Part shown: positions 35,183 through 43,514 of the stretch, in pieces | How positions within the stretch are numbered: position 1 is the stretch's first letter | Layout of the letters: each line of letters starts with the position of its first letter | Assembly (NCBI RefSeq): GCF_014696825.1 | Contig: NZ_JACJQU010000005.1 | Location: 248,001-312,000, forward strand | DNA: 64,000 nucleotides | Origin: Anabaena sphaerica FACHB-251 | GTDB lineage: Bacteria > Cyanobacteriota > Cyanobacteriia > Cyanobacteriales > Nostocaceae | Reading direction: 5' to 3' | Translations under genes and position numbers: made by a program | The notes under the pieces: generated by a model | Told to the model about the DNA's origin: nothing | The model's database searches: none | Seen by the model: the letters and a program-made list of their open reading frames with translations, nothing else

Positions 35183-35231
35183 AGTGCGTTTTAACGCACT
35201 TTAGCTATTAGCCCGGAAATTGATTTCCGGG
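35183..35231. repeat. Double-hairpin repeat, copy 2
   Basis: AGTGCGTTTTAACGCACT, linker TTAGCTATTAG, then CCCGGAAATTGATTTCCGGG. The stem bases differ from copies 1 and 3 in both arms at once, so pairing is preserved. Confidence 0.82.
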
Positions 35232-35270
35232 TGGTTTTAGCAGCTAACAAATCAATTCCTTATCCCTAAA

Positions 35271-35630
35271 TTATTGTTGACTTATTTCAATAATATTTCC
35301 ATCGGGGTCTTTGGTGAAGATAGCAGGACGACCGGAAGCACTTGCTTGAAATGGGTAATTATGACTTTGTAATTCTATTTTTGCTGCTTCTAAGTCCACA
35401 ACAGAAAATGCAATGTGGGGGTTACGTCCCCATTTTTTGTTTTGGTTTTCGGTGGGGACGGATGAGGATACTATTAAGTGTATTTGATAGTTACCGAGTT
35501 GATACCATGCACCGGGATATTTAAGGGTGCGGTCTATTTTTGATAGTCCTAAGATTGTTCCATAAAAGTGTTCTGAGCGTTCTAAGTTGGTGATGAGGAT
35601 GGCGGTGTGGAGACTTTGGGTAATTTGCAT
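35271..35630 (-). CDS. VOC (glyoxalase/dioxygenase) family protein
   Basis: A 119-residue single vicinal-oxygen-chelate domain. Metal-ligand positions are visible: His in SLHTAILITNLERSEHFY, His in QLGNYQIHLIV, His in GRNPHIAFSVVDLEAA and Glu in FTKDPDGNIIEISQ. The compact length fits a homodimer. The reaction is unknown, since VOC proteins include lyases, dioxygenases and resistance proteins. The gene sits between double-hairpin repeats and is divergent from the EACC1-like gene. Confidence 0.87.
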   Translation of the reverse strand: MQITQSLHTAILITNLERSEHFYGTILGLSKIDRTLKYPGAWYQLGNYQIHLIVSSSVPTENQNKKWGRNPHIAFSVVDLEAAKIELQSHNYPFQASASGRPAIFTKDPDGNIIEISQQ

Positions 35631-35782
35631 TTTGGGTGAGAGGGAAGTGAGTATATTGATCTGTGTAGTTTGATTGCAGAATTGTTATTATAATTTTGGT
35701 TTTGTTAGATGTTGATAAACTAATTAAAATTGACATCTTTAGTTATAAAATAAGTCTTTGTAGATAAATTGTAAATGAAATT

Positions 35783-36109
35783 ATGACAGAAATTAAATTT
35801 TCTATTGAGGGTGAAGAGGCGATCACCGCTACAGAGGAATTTTTGGCAATTGAAGGTATAACTGGGAACTATACCATAAATTCAGAAGAAATCAAAAAAG
35901 AACCAGTCATTACTACTGTTGGTACTATAGTTGGTCTTGTGGGTGGGACAATTGCCATAGCAGAACAAATTCGCAAATGGTATCAAGAGTATAAACAAAA
36001 ACAATCTGGTAAAAAAATTGCTAAAGTCCTGATTGTTGGCCGCAATGGTAGACGACTACTGTTAGAAAATGCCACAATTGAGCAAATTCGCCAAATTCTA
36101 GAATCATAA
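35783..36109 (+). CDS. EACC1-like effector-associated constant component
   Basis: A 108-residue protein. A first strand EIKFSIEGEEA and a helix (ATEEFLAIEG) lead to a hydrophobic, glycine-rich segment TVGTIVGLVGGTIAIAEQI (about 50-68). A basic stretch RKWYQEYKQKQSGKK follows, then a final strand-turn-strand-helix VLIVGRNGRRLLLENATIEQ. This order matches EACC1, the small constant adaptor described beside effector-associated domains, proteases and NTPases in predicted bacterial conflict systems. The CHAT/NTPase/TPR gene follows on the same strand after 174 bp. EACC1 is best known from actinobacteria, so a cyanobacterial member is notable. Assignment is from pattern, not a database search. Confidence 0.68.
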   Translation: MTEIKFSIEGEEAITATEEFLAIEGITGNYTINSEEIKKEPVITTVGTIVGLVGGTIAIAEQIRKWYQEYKQKQSGKKIAKVLIVGRNGRRLLLENATIEQIRQILES

Positions 36110-36161
36110 CTAGGTTTTGCTGGAGTGCGTCGCTTCAGCTATAAAAAATTTTCCATAAAGT

Positions 36162-36209
36162 AGTCGGTTTTAACCGACTTTAGCTTTCAGACAGGGAATT
36201 TATTCCCTG
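36162..36209. repeat. Double-hairpin repeat, copy 3
   Basis: AGTCGGTTTTAACCGACT, linker TTAGCTTTCAGA, then CAGGGAATTTATTCCCTG. It separates the EACC1-like gene from the CHAT gene and is oriented opposite to copy 1. It may attenuate or process a shared transcript. Confidence 0.82.
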
Positions 36210-36283
36210 GCTAGATTCCCTGGCTTGATGATACGATACTTGATAATACTTTTATTTTTTACAACCGCTATAGTCAATCTCCT

Positions 36284-39200
36284 ATGATAACTCTTTACCT
36301 TGACCTGAAAGCCGTTGCAGGTAATTACGTAGAGTTACGCTACTTTACCGATAATTACAACAAATACGAAAAACGCACACTCCCCCTGAGCGAAATTACT
36401 GATTTAATCGAGATAGCAGAAAGAGATTATTACGTTTCCTCCTTTGCGGAAGATTACGCAGTTACAGGATCTCGATTGTATAACTGGTTAGATGGGAGTG
36501 ACAGATGGTTACAAAAACTCATCAATCAATATCAGCGTCAAGGAATCATTTTAGCCATTGCAACAGCCGAAAAACTCGCCCATTTACCTTGGGAAGTTCT
36601 GCACGATCACAATAGTTTTCTCGTTCAACGGTCAATTATTCCTATACGGTGGGTATCATCGGACTCTGTAAAAACATTGTCTGTGGAAAAAAACCCAGAA
36701 AACCGCGCTTTGCAAGTCTTATTTATGGCTACTTCCCCCCAAGGAGTAGAACCTGTATTAGATTATGAAGCAGAAGAAGCACGAATTTTAGAAGCGACGG
36801 GAAGACAACCTTTAGCTTTGACAGTGGAAGAAAGCGGTTGTTTATCAGAATTGCGCTATTTAGTGGATTATTACGGTAAAGATTATTTTGATATTTTCCA
36901 TATTACCGGTCATGCCACAATTACCAACGGACAACCGGAATTTATTACCGAAACCGAAACCGGCGCGGCTTATAATGCCAGTGCAGAAGATATCGCTACC
37001 GCACTACAATTCCGATTACCCAAACTGATTTTCCTTTCTGGTTGTCGCACTGGACAAGCTGGTAGTAAAGATGATAATTATGGTTCTGTGCCTTCAATGG
37101 CGGAAGAATTACTCAAAGCAGGTGCAAAAGCCGTTTTGGGATGGGGACAAAAAGTTTTAGAATCTGATGCAACGGAAGCAGCAGCGACATTATATAAAGA
37201 ATTAGCCGCCGGAAAGCAAATCACCGAAGCAGTTGCCAGTACCTATCAAACATTAATCAAAAATAAGGCGCGGGATTGGCATTTGTTGCGATTATATGCA
37301 GCCGATAGTTTACCAGGAGAATTGGTGACACCATTGCGGACTCCGGGAAGGAAACCAGCACCACTGCTTTCTGTGAGTACGGAATTTTTCGATCCTGCAG
37401 GAAGGGTGAAAGTCCCCACCCGTGAGAGTTTTGTTGGTCGTCGTCGTCAGTTACAAAGTTGTTTAAGGACGCTGACACAATCAACGGAAGAGATAGGGGT
37501 ATTAATTTATGGCATGGGTGGTTTAGGTAAAAGTAGTTTAGCAGCTAGACTATGTGACCGACTCCCCCATTTTCAGTGTGTTGTGTTGGTGGGGAGAATT
37601 GATGAACCGAGTTTAGTTAGTGAGTTAGTGAAAAAGTTGGATGATAACGAACAACGCAAACAACTACAAAATCCTGATGAGGAATTGAGATTTAGATTCA
37701 AGCGGGTATTTCAGCAGTTGTCGGACGCTGGGGAAAAGCCGTTTTTGTTGGTGTTGGATGATTTTGAGGATAATTTAGAACCTCGTCAGGATAGCTTTGT
37801 CCTGAAAACAGCAGCCGCAGAGGTTTTAACGGCTTTGGTTTGGGCGATTCGGGAAACTTACACCAATCATCGCTTAATTCTCACCTGTCGTTATGATTTT
37901 GAATTTAGCCAGTTGCGGTATTTCTATAAACAGCCCTTGGAAGGAATGCGGGGGGCAGATTTAAGAAAAAAGTGTAGTCGTCTTGAGGCTTTTGGGGCAA
38001 AATCTCAGGTAGATGAGGCGTTGAAATCTCAAGCACGGAGGTTAGCTGATGGTAATCCCCGGTTGCTGGAATGGTTGGATAAGATTTTGCAAGCACCCCA
38101 CTCACCCCACCCCCTAGCCCCCTCCCCGCAAGCGAGGAGGGGGGATAAGAGTTTTGATGTTGATGTGGTGGTGATTCTCAATCGTTTAGAAGTTGATGCG
38201 GTGGAGTTGCGAGAACAGGTTTTAGCTGAAGCTTTGCTGCAACAAATGGATGAAACGATGGGGGAAATGTTGTCACAGGGTTTGGTGTTTGAGTTACCAG
38301 TCCCCAGGGAAGCATTAACCGCAGTTTGTGAAAATATCCCCAATTTGGAAAATTATATCAATCGCGCAGTGGCCTTGGGATTGTTGGAAGTTAGTCCTGA
38401 TGAGTCGTTACGAGTACCGAGAATTTTGCCGTTGACGTTATCCACTCATGTAGAAACCTTGCATCAACAAGGGGCTGAGGTGTTATGTCGTCTGTGGTGG
38501 AAAGAAGGAGAAACCAGAACAGAAGAAGAAGTGTTAGAAATTCATCGGTTAGCGTTGCTTGCGAAAAAAGGAGAAATTGCCTCAAAAGTTGGATCGGTTT
38601 TGGCAAGTAATTGGAGGAAGAAAAGCCGATTTCGTGAAGCCTTGTATCTTTGCAAATCTACCTTAAATATTGTTGACGATTATCATATTTTGCATCAACT
38701 AGCACGATCTGAACAAGAACTTGGAGAAATTGAACAAGCAGAACAACATTATCAACAAGCACTAAAACTTTGTCCAGTAACAGATGAAAAAACAAAAGCT
38801 GCTATTATTAATAATTTGGCTAATATTTTCGTTCAGCAAGGTCGAGTAAACATAGCTCTTAATCTTTTTTCTCAATCTTTAGAAATCACAAAGCGTATCC
38901 GTGATTTTAATGGTCAAGCTGCGATTCTACACAATATATCTAATATTAATATAGCTAATAAGAACTTTGAAGAAGCAATCCAAAACCTTGATGAAATTAT
39001 TCAAATTGATGAAAGTCAGAATAATTTTTTGGGCAAAGCAAAAACATTTAATAGTAGAGCTAATATTTATTATGAACAAGATCAATTTGAAAAAGCACTC
39101 GAATATTTTCAGAAGTCTTTTGCAATATTTAAAAATCAAAATGACATTCAGGGTCAGATTACAGCTTTACATAACATAGTCAATATCTATCAAAGACAAG

Positions 39201-39694
39201 GAAACCATAAGTATGCAAGAGTTATTCTTTCTCAAGCTCTGCAAAATGCAAAGGATAGTGGTGCTATGTATATCCAGGCTGCAATATTAAATAGTATGGC
39301 ATTTACCTACGATAAACAAGATGGATTTGATGAGAAAATAATTTGCTTTGAGGAGGCTTTTAAAATTGCACAATATATTCAAGATGTGAATGCTCAGGCT
39401 ACCACACTGGGTAATATGGCATCTATTAATGCTAAACAGGGTAACACTGAAGAAGCAATCACTCAATTTAAGCAATTATTAGCATTAGAACTTCATGAAA
39501 ATAATGAGAATTTCACACTAAAGGCAAGAACATTAGCAATGTTGGGTCAGTTGTTAGCATATCAAAAAAGAGATTTTGTTACTGCATTAGAATATTTACA
39601 GCAGTCTTTGGAGATATTACAGCGTATTCAATCTCCCGATGCTGAGACAGTGAGGAGAATTATCAAAAGAGTGCAACAAATGGCAAACGGTTAA
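36284..39694 (+). CDS. CHAT protease - STAND NTPase - TPR protein
   Basis: A 1136-residue protein in three parts. Residues about 75-340 are a CHAT (caspase-like) domain: AHLPWEVLHDH, IFHITGHAT with the candidate catalytic His (206 or 210), and LSGCRTGQAG with Cys254. Residues about 385-620 are a STAND-type NTPase: FVGRRRQLQS, Walker A YGMGGLGKSS (about 409-418), Walker B FLLVLDDFED and LILTCRYDF. After a winged-helix-like section, residues about 790-1130 are TPR repeats (AEQHYQQALKLCP, NLANIFVQQGR, ALEYFQKSFAIF and similar). This is the architecture of sensor-NTPase-protease conflict proteins: TPRs sense, the NTPase oligomerises, CHAT cleaves. Residues about 605-622 are a repeat-derived insert. 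Confidence 0.92.
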   Translation: MITLYLDLKAVAGNYVELRYFTDNYNKYEKRTLPLSEITDLIEIAERDYYVSSFAEDYAVTGSRLYNWLDGSDRWLQKLINQYQRQGIILAIATAEKLAHLPWEVLHDHNSFLVQRSIIPIRWVSSDSVKTLSVEKNPENRALQVLFMATSPQGVEPVLDYEAEEARILEATGRQPLALTVEESGCLSELRYLVDYYGKDYFDIFHITGHATITNGQPEFITETETGAAYNASAEDIATALQFRLPKLIFLSGCRTGQAGSKDDNYGSVPSMAEELLKAGAKAVLGWGQKVLESDATEAAATLYKELAAGKQITEAVASTYQTLIKNKARDWHLLRLYAADSLPGELVTPLRTPGRKPAPLLSVSTEFFDPAGRVKVPTRESFVGRRRQLQSCLRTLTQSTEEIGVLIYGMGGLGKSSLAARLCDRLPHFQCVVLVGRIDEPSLVSELVKKLDDNEQRKQLQNPDEELRFRFKRVFQQLSDAGEKPFLLVLDDFEDNLEPRQDSFVLKTAAAEVLTALVWAIRETYTNHRLILTCRYDFEFSQLRYFYKQPLEGMRGADLRKKCSRLEAFGAKSQVDEALKSQARRLADGNPRLLEWLDKILQAPHSPHPLAPSPQARRGDKSFDVDVVVILNRLEVDAVELREQVLAEALLQQMDETMGEMLSQGLVFELPVPREALTAVCENIPNLENYINRAVALGLLEVSPDESLRVPRILPLTLSTHVETLHQQGAEVLCRLWWKEGETRTEEEVLEIHRLALLAKKGEIASKVGSVLASNWRKKSRFREALYLCKSTLNIVDDYHILHQLARSEQELGEIEQAEQHYQQALKLCPVTDEKTKAAIINNLANIFVQQGRVNIALNLFSQSLEITKRIRDFNGQAAILHNISNINIANKNFEEAIQNLDEIIQIDESQNNFLGKAKTFNSRANIYYEQDQFEKALEYFQKSFAIFKNQNDIQGQITALHNIVNIYQRQGNHKYARVILSQALQNAKDSGAMYIQAAILNSMAFTYDKQDGFDEKIICFEEAFKIAQYIQDVNAQATTLGNMASINAKQGNTEEAITQFKQLLALELHENNENFTLKARTLAMLGQLLAYQKRDFVTALEYLQQSLEILQRIQSPDAETVRRIIKRVQQMANG
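38098..38150. repeat. Palindromic repeat inserted in frame in the CHAT-NTPase gene
   Basis: CCCCCTAGCCCCCTCCCCGC, then AAGCGAGGAGGGGGG, is a C-rich/G-rich palindrome of a type usually found between genes. Here it adds a Pro/Ser/Arg-rich segment (HPLAPSPQARRGDK) within the NTPase-proximal region and keeps the frame. Confidence 0.75.
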
Positions 39695-39724
39695 GGTAAT
39701 TTCTTCAACTTCCAACTTTTGAAA

Positions 39725-39982
39725 ATGCTGCAACAAACATCAAAACAAGAAACTGAATGGGAATTTGCAGAAATCTGGGTAGATACTCTGATATCTCCTC
39801 CTTATATTCTGATGTTAGTCAAAGAACAATCAGGAAAATTCTGTATTCATAACCCTGCACAAAACTATAAAATCATCTTTGCTAGTGACAATTATGAAGC
39901 CGCTAAAATGTGGCTACTAGAAGATGAATATGAAAGATTGAACAGTCGTATTTTACAACAAGATTCTGATGATGAAGATTAA
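39725..39982 (+). CDS. Small acidic protein downstream of the CHAT gene
   Basis: Start at the ATG at 39725, 30 bp after the CHAT gene stop; 85 residues. It is soluble and acidic: TEWEFAEIWVDTLISPPYIL, MLVKEQSGKFCIHNPAQNYK, EAAKMWLLEDEYERL, and a DSDDED tail. No family is recognised. Tight spacing suggests co-transcription with the CHAT gene, so a modulator, inhibitor or substrate role is possible but unproven. A short inverted repeat with AAAAGAGACG/CGCCTCTTTT follows the stop and may terminate the unit. Confidence 0.6.
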   Translation: MLQQTSKQETEWEFAEIWVDTLISPPYILMLVKEQSGKFCIHNPAQNYKIIFASDNYEAAKMWLLEDEYERLNSRILQQDSDDED

Positions 39983-40016
39983 AAGAGACGTTAATCTAAA
40001 ACGCCTCTTTTTTCCA
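39982..40016 (+). terminator. Probable bidirectional terminator
   Basis: AAAAGAGACGTT and AAAACGCCTCTTTT form a stem with A- and T-rich flanks between the convergent small acidic gene and the DUF4351-type gene. The stem has one or two mismatches. Confidence 0.6.
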
Positions 40017-40022
40017 GAACAT

Positions 40023-40928
40023 CTAATCAACTTTAAACCTAGCTAATAATTCCTCACGAGAAAGATTAGATAAATTCAGTAACAACTGCGTTCTCTCTGT
40101 TAAAGTAAGTTCCATCAACTTCGCAACAATAGCAGATAACTCCTCATCTAAATTACCAAAACGCACTGCTAACAAACTCTCTACCATCAAACGCTGTCCG
40201 TCTTGTTGTCCTTCTTCTATTCCCTCTTGTTTCCATTCTTCCCGTTGTTTAAGATATGCTGGTGATAAACTCATAATTAACTCCTTTACTTCTTCATCAT
40301 TGACATCACTATTCAATTCTAAATTTTTCCGCCAAGATGCGAAAATTTCCATTAATCTATCCCATTTATCATTCTCTTTGGACAGTTCAACTACTTCGCT
40401 GATAGCTTCATTTTGAGTTCTACCTTTTCCTAATACCCTTAACCATAGTGTATCCTCTGTCATGGGTAACTGGTTAATAGCCACAATAGCCGCTTTCTGG
40501 TATTTTGGCAGAAAATACACTCCTTTTTCCCATCCCTCCTTTGCTGTCGCTCCAAAGCCTTCAAGGATTTTTTCAGAACAAGTTGGTATTAAAATCCAGA
40601 GAAAGGGTAATTCTTCTTCAGAAATAGAACGTTTTTCTCTTTTCGCTTGTCGTAATAATTCACTCTGCACACTATACAATTTTAACAAACAACTTCTAAT
40701 TTCTATCTCATTAGGTGCATTACGGTAAGGTTCAAATAAACAGCTTGTAACCGCCATTTTTCCTAATAATCCTAATTCAGAATTTACAGATTTTGTTGTG
40801 GGAACAAACCAAACATCAATTTCTTGAACTTCGCTTTTTACATCTTTACTCGTTTTGACCTCTCCTAGAGGTGCTAATAATTCCTCTAGATATTCTTTAG
40901 CTAGTTGGTCATGGGGTTGTCGTGTCAT
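40023..40928 (-). CDS. PD-(D/E)XK-like protein with DUF4351 C-terminus
   Basis: A 301-residue protein of a family abundant in filamentous cyanobacteria and often misnamed flagellar assembly protein H. The N-terminal 120 residues look like a Rpn/PD-(D/E)XK-type nuclease fold (DQLAKEYLEELLAPLGEVKT, EVQEIDVWFVPT). The C-terminus has the WKQEGIEEGQQDGQRLMVES helix and an LLAVRFGNLDEEL repeat-like DUF4351 part. Relatives are linked to recombination-promoting nucleases or mobile DNA. It is convergent with the CHAT cassette, so a functional tie is uncertain. Confidence 0.75.
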   Translation of the reverse strand: MTRQPHDQLAKEYLEELLAPLGEVKTSKDVKSEVQEIDVWFVPTTKSVNSELGLLGKMAVTSCLFEPYRNAPNEIEIRSCLLKLYSVQSELLRQAKREKRSISEEELPFLWILIPTCSEKILEGFGATAKEGWEKGVYFLPKYQKAAIVAINQLPMTEDTLWLRVLGKGRTQNEAISEVVELSKENDKWDRLMEIFASWRKNLELNSDVNDEEVKELIMSLSPAYLKQREEWKQEGIEEGQQDGQRLMVESLLAVRFGNLDEELSAIVAKLMELTLTERTQLLLNLSNLSREELLARFKVD

Positions 40929-41162
40929 ACAATTTTCAAGAAAATATTTGTTAATTTAATAATTAATTTGTTATCTGTTTTAATTGTATAAAAAACTCGG
41001 TTGTTCTGGATAAATTCAAAGTTATTTTAACAGATAAACACAACAGCTTACCCATCACCCATTACCACAAAATTGTAGAGAAGTTGTATTTAACATCTCT
41101 ACAGAATTACAAAGAAATTTAATTTCTTATTTGTGGTTTATTTGTGGTTTATCTTGTTTTTC

Positions 41163-42569
41163 TTAATGTTCAGCACCAGTATGTACAGTTTTTACCCATT
41201 TCAGCCGTTTTGGACGTACCGACATCCGCGCAGTCGCGCTACTCATCACCACCAACCAATGCAACATATAAATACTGCCGCGAATGGTTTGCAGAAGTAA
41301 CACAAAATAGTTAGATGTTTTCTGATCTTGGCGTGTGCGCTGTAACCCAGCAAACATCCCTACAAAAGACATCGTAACCGACAAACCCGTGACAGGGGCT
41401 AATATGGGTGGACGATGGCGAATTATTGACATTAATAAATCGGGTACTGCTGCTGTAGGTAAAATATACATAATCAGCAGAAAAATCAGTAAATCCACAG
41501 TTTTCCGCGTTCCCATGCGGTTTTTGAGGATGAGATCCCAGTAATCTAAATAACGCTGATAACCACCCTCAGCCCAGCGGTTGCGTTGATGCCAAAGTGC
41601 GATCGCATTTGTGACTCCTTCTTCTTGCACTGGGGGATAGAACATACATTCAATATCCCATTTATCCAGATTCAAGCGAATTGTCAAATCTAAATCATCG
41701 GTGATAGTTTCCTCATTCCAGCCACCGCAGCTATCCAAAGCTTGACGACGGACAAATTGACCATTTCCCCGCAGTTCACCCAGTCCACCAATAGCAGTGC
41801 GTTGTTGTTGAAACCAAGTATCAACAGCCATTTCTGCCATTTGTCCCTTAGTCCAAAAATTTTCTTTGGCGTTAGCGATCGCTTTTCGTACCTGTATCGC
41901 TCCCACCTGTTCTTTTTGGAACACAGGCACAACCTGTAACAGTAAATCTGGGTCAACTTGGGCATCAGCATCAAACACAGCAATGATGTCCCCCTTAGTC
42001 ATAGGTAGCACCTGATTCAAAGCCCCTGACTTACCGCCAGTAGCTTCAGCAGAACGCCTGAGTACCTTGAGTTGCTTGTATTCTTGCTTCAGTTGTGCTA
42101 ATAACTGCGGCGTGCTGTCCGTACTATTATCATCAATAATCCAGACCTCATATTCACCATTAGCATATTCCAGACTACAAAGATTCTTGACTAATCTGCC
42201 AATAACTGCTTCCTCATTTTTTGCGGCTACTAACACAGAGACACAAGGCAAATCTCCCTGTATTTCTTTAGCATGATGGCGGGGTCTAGCAAAGATAATC
42301 CTGAAGGCATGAATGCCTAAGATAGTTGTGAGTCCGAGAATGAAAATAGAACCCCAGGAAACTAAATGTAAAGCGATCGTCCCACTCCAGACTATAGTCA
42401 AGACTAGGGCGGCTTTGGGTCTACGTCGTTGAAACCGGGATGAGAGTAAAGACACAGCATTTGCTTCTTCCACTGACTCATCTTCTACCGATAGGTCAGA
42501 CAGAAGGGAGTTAAGGGGATCAGAAGTTCCGTTGTAAGAGTCGTGTTCCGGCCAGGAATTCGCTGGCAT
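41163..42569 (-). CDS. mgdA: Family 2 membrane glycosyltransferase, probable monoglucosyldiacylglycerol synthase
   Basis: A 468-residue protein. A polar N-terminus is followed by two membrane segments (about residues 54-90), a GT-A catalytic domain and three C-terminal membrane segments. Motifs: CVSVLVAAKNEE, EVWIIDDNSTDSTP, VFDADAQVDPDLL (DxD), TITDDLDLTIRL and QRNRWAEGG (the Q-x2-R-W of processive enzymes). The arrangement and the N-terminus fit the cyanobacterial enzyme that makes beta-glucosyldiacylglycerol, precursor of thylakoid galactolipids; a cellulose/hyaluronan synthase-like enzyme is the alternative. No operon partner. Confidence 0.75.
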   Translation of the reverse strand: MPANSWPEHDSYNGTSDPLNSLLSDLSVEDESVEEANAVSLLSSRFQRRRPKAALVLTIVWSGTIALHLVSWGSIFILGLTTILGIHAFRIIFARPRHHAKEIQGDLPCVSVLVAAKNEEAVIGRLVKNLCSLEYANGEYEVWIIDDNSTDSTPQLLAQLKQEYKQLKVLRRSAEATGGKSGALNQVLPMTKGDIIAVFDADAQVDPDLLLQVVPVFQKEQVGAIQVRKAIANAKENFWTKGQMAEMAVDTWFQQQRTAIGGLGELRGNGQFVRRQALDSCGGWNEETITDDLDLTIRLNLDKWDIECMFYPPVQEEGVTNAIALWHQRNRWAEGGYQRYLDYWDLILKNRMGTRKTVDLLIFLLIMYILPTAAVPDLLMSIIRHRPPILAPVTGLSVTMSFVGMFAGLQRTRQDQKTSNYFVLLLQTIRGSIYMLHWLVVMSSATARMSVRPKRLKWVKTVHTGAEH

Positions 42570-42674
42570 AGTTAATTTGAGTGAAGAATCAGTATTTGTT
42601 TAAAGTTTACAGTTTTTGAAGCATAAAGCCCACTAGTAGGGGTTTAGCATTGCTAAACCCTTACTGACTTAATC

Positions 42675-42762
42675 AGGACTTACGCGAAACAGAACGAGAG
42701 TAGGGGTAATGGATTACCCCTACGCAAGAATCAGGTTTTGAGTTCAATCTTGCGTAAGTCCT
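42675..42762. mobile_element. MITE-like repeat with AGGACTTACGC ends (copy 2)
   Basis: An 88-bp unit starts AGGACTTACGCG and ends TGCGTAAGTCCT. It closely matches 7711-7798 through the whole interior (GAAACAGAACGA, AGTAGGGGTAAT, CGCAAGAATCAGGTTTT). It fills part of the gene-free stretch 42570-42946, which otherwise shows nothing. Confidence 0.68.
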
Positions 42763-42946
42763 ATTAATCTGTCAATCAAGAGTCTAATGTCGCAAAATAG
42801 ACTCAATGGGAATCTTTTCCGATTCAACTTTTTGATGAAAATTACAAATATTTTTCCCGCCCTGTGTGAATACACATAGTTGTGGGAATACTATTGATGA
42901 CAAATCAAAATCCCCTAAATTTAGCTAACTTGAGGAATTTTCAACA

Positions 42947-43321
42947 ATGTCTATCGACCAAATTCAGCCTGTGAGTCCACAACAAGCTACTGTCTATCTC
43001 CCTTACATCCAGCAAGGCAAACGGAATTTCTTGCCCTATGCCATCAGTCTTTATCAAAAAGGCTTTGTAGAGGGACATCGCAAAATAGAAGGCAGTGACA
43101 ATATTCCCTTCATCGCTACATGGAATGTTGCTACCCTACCCTCAGACCTCACCCGTTGCCGTATCCAGTTTGATGGCAATGCTGAATTAAGTTATGAAGT
43201 GATGATGGCCAGTTTTGAGTTTATTAATTTCTTAATTGAACTGATGGAAAACCATAAACGCCAAAAAATTAGTGATTTTTCTACTGCTTTTTATCGCAAG
43301 CTACTCCGTGTAGAAGATTGA
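42947..43321 (+). CDS. Conserved cyanobacterial hypothetical protein
   Basis: A 124-residue soluble protein with a good ribosome site (GAGGA) before the ATG. Blocks include SPQQATVYLPYIQQGKRNFL, YAISLYQKGFVEGHRKI, PFIATWNVATLPSDLTRCRI and a helical C-terminus FINFLIELMENHKRQKI. No domain name is recognised. The even spread of hydrophobic residues suggests one alpha/beta domain. STRR heptamers follow directly. Function unknown. Confidence 0.75.
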   Translation: MSIDQIQPVSPQQATVYLPYIQQGKRNFLPYAISLYQKGFVEGHRKIEGSDNIPFIATWNVATLPSDLTRCRIQFDGNAELSYEVMMASFEFINFLIELMENHKRQKISDFSTAFYRKLLRVED

Positions 43322-43330
43322 ATCAGCAGT

Positions 43331-43432
43331 CAGAAGGCAGGAGGCAGGAGGCAGGGAGCAGGGAGCAGGGGGAGTAGGAGAAGAAGAATATTAATGATGC
43401 CCAGTCCCCAGTCCCCAGTCCCCAGTCCCCAA
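43331..43432. repeat. STRR arrays, units GGCAGGA/GGGAGCA and CAGTCCC
   Basis: Two adjoining heptamer arrays lie between the hypothetical gene and the BioD/DRTGG gene: GCAGGAG-type then GCAGGGA-type copies at 43331-43372, and four CAGTCCC copies at 43401-43430. Confidence 0.85.
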
Positions 43433-43514
43433 ATAAGCGATTTCTGCTGCTTCAGCTAAAATTAGGAAACACCTAGCTGGGTTCAACAGACTTTTGAAAT
43501 TAGGAGTGCATGGC

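Larger units (their letters stand above)
34926..35270. other. 345-bp gap filled by palindromic repeats
   Basis: No gene is seen. It holds double-hairpin repeats at 35027-35076 and 35183-35231 and a partial MITE end (AGGACTTACG at 35100). The purH promoter should lie at the start of the gap. Confidence 0.7.

Noticed and set aside
39982-40928. Including the DUF4351-type gene in the CHAT conflict cassette
   Set aside because: It is convergent, separated by a terminator-like stem, and such genes are scattered widely in these genomes.
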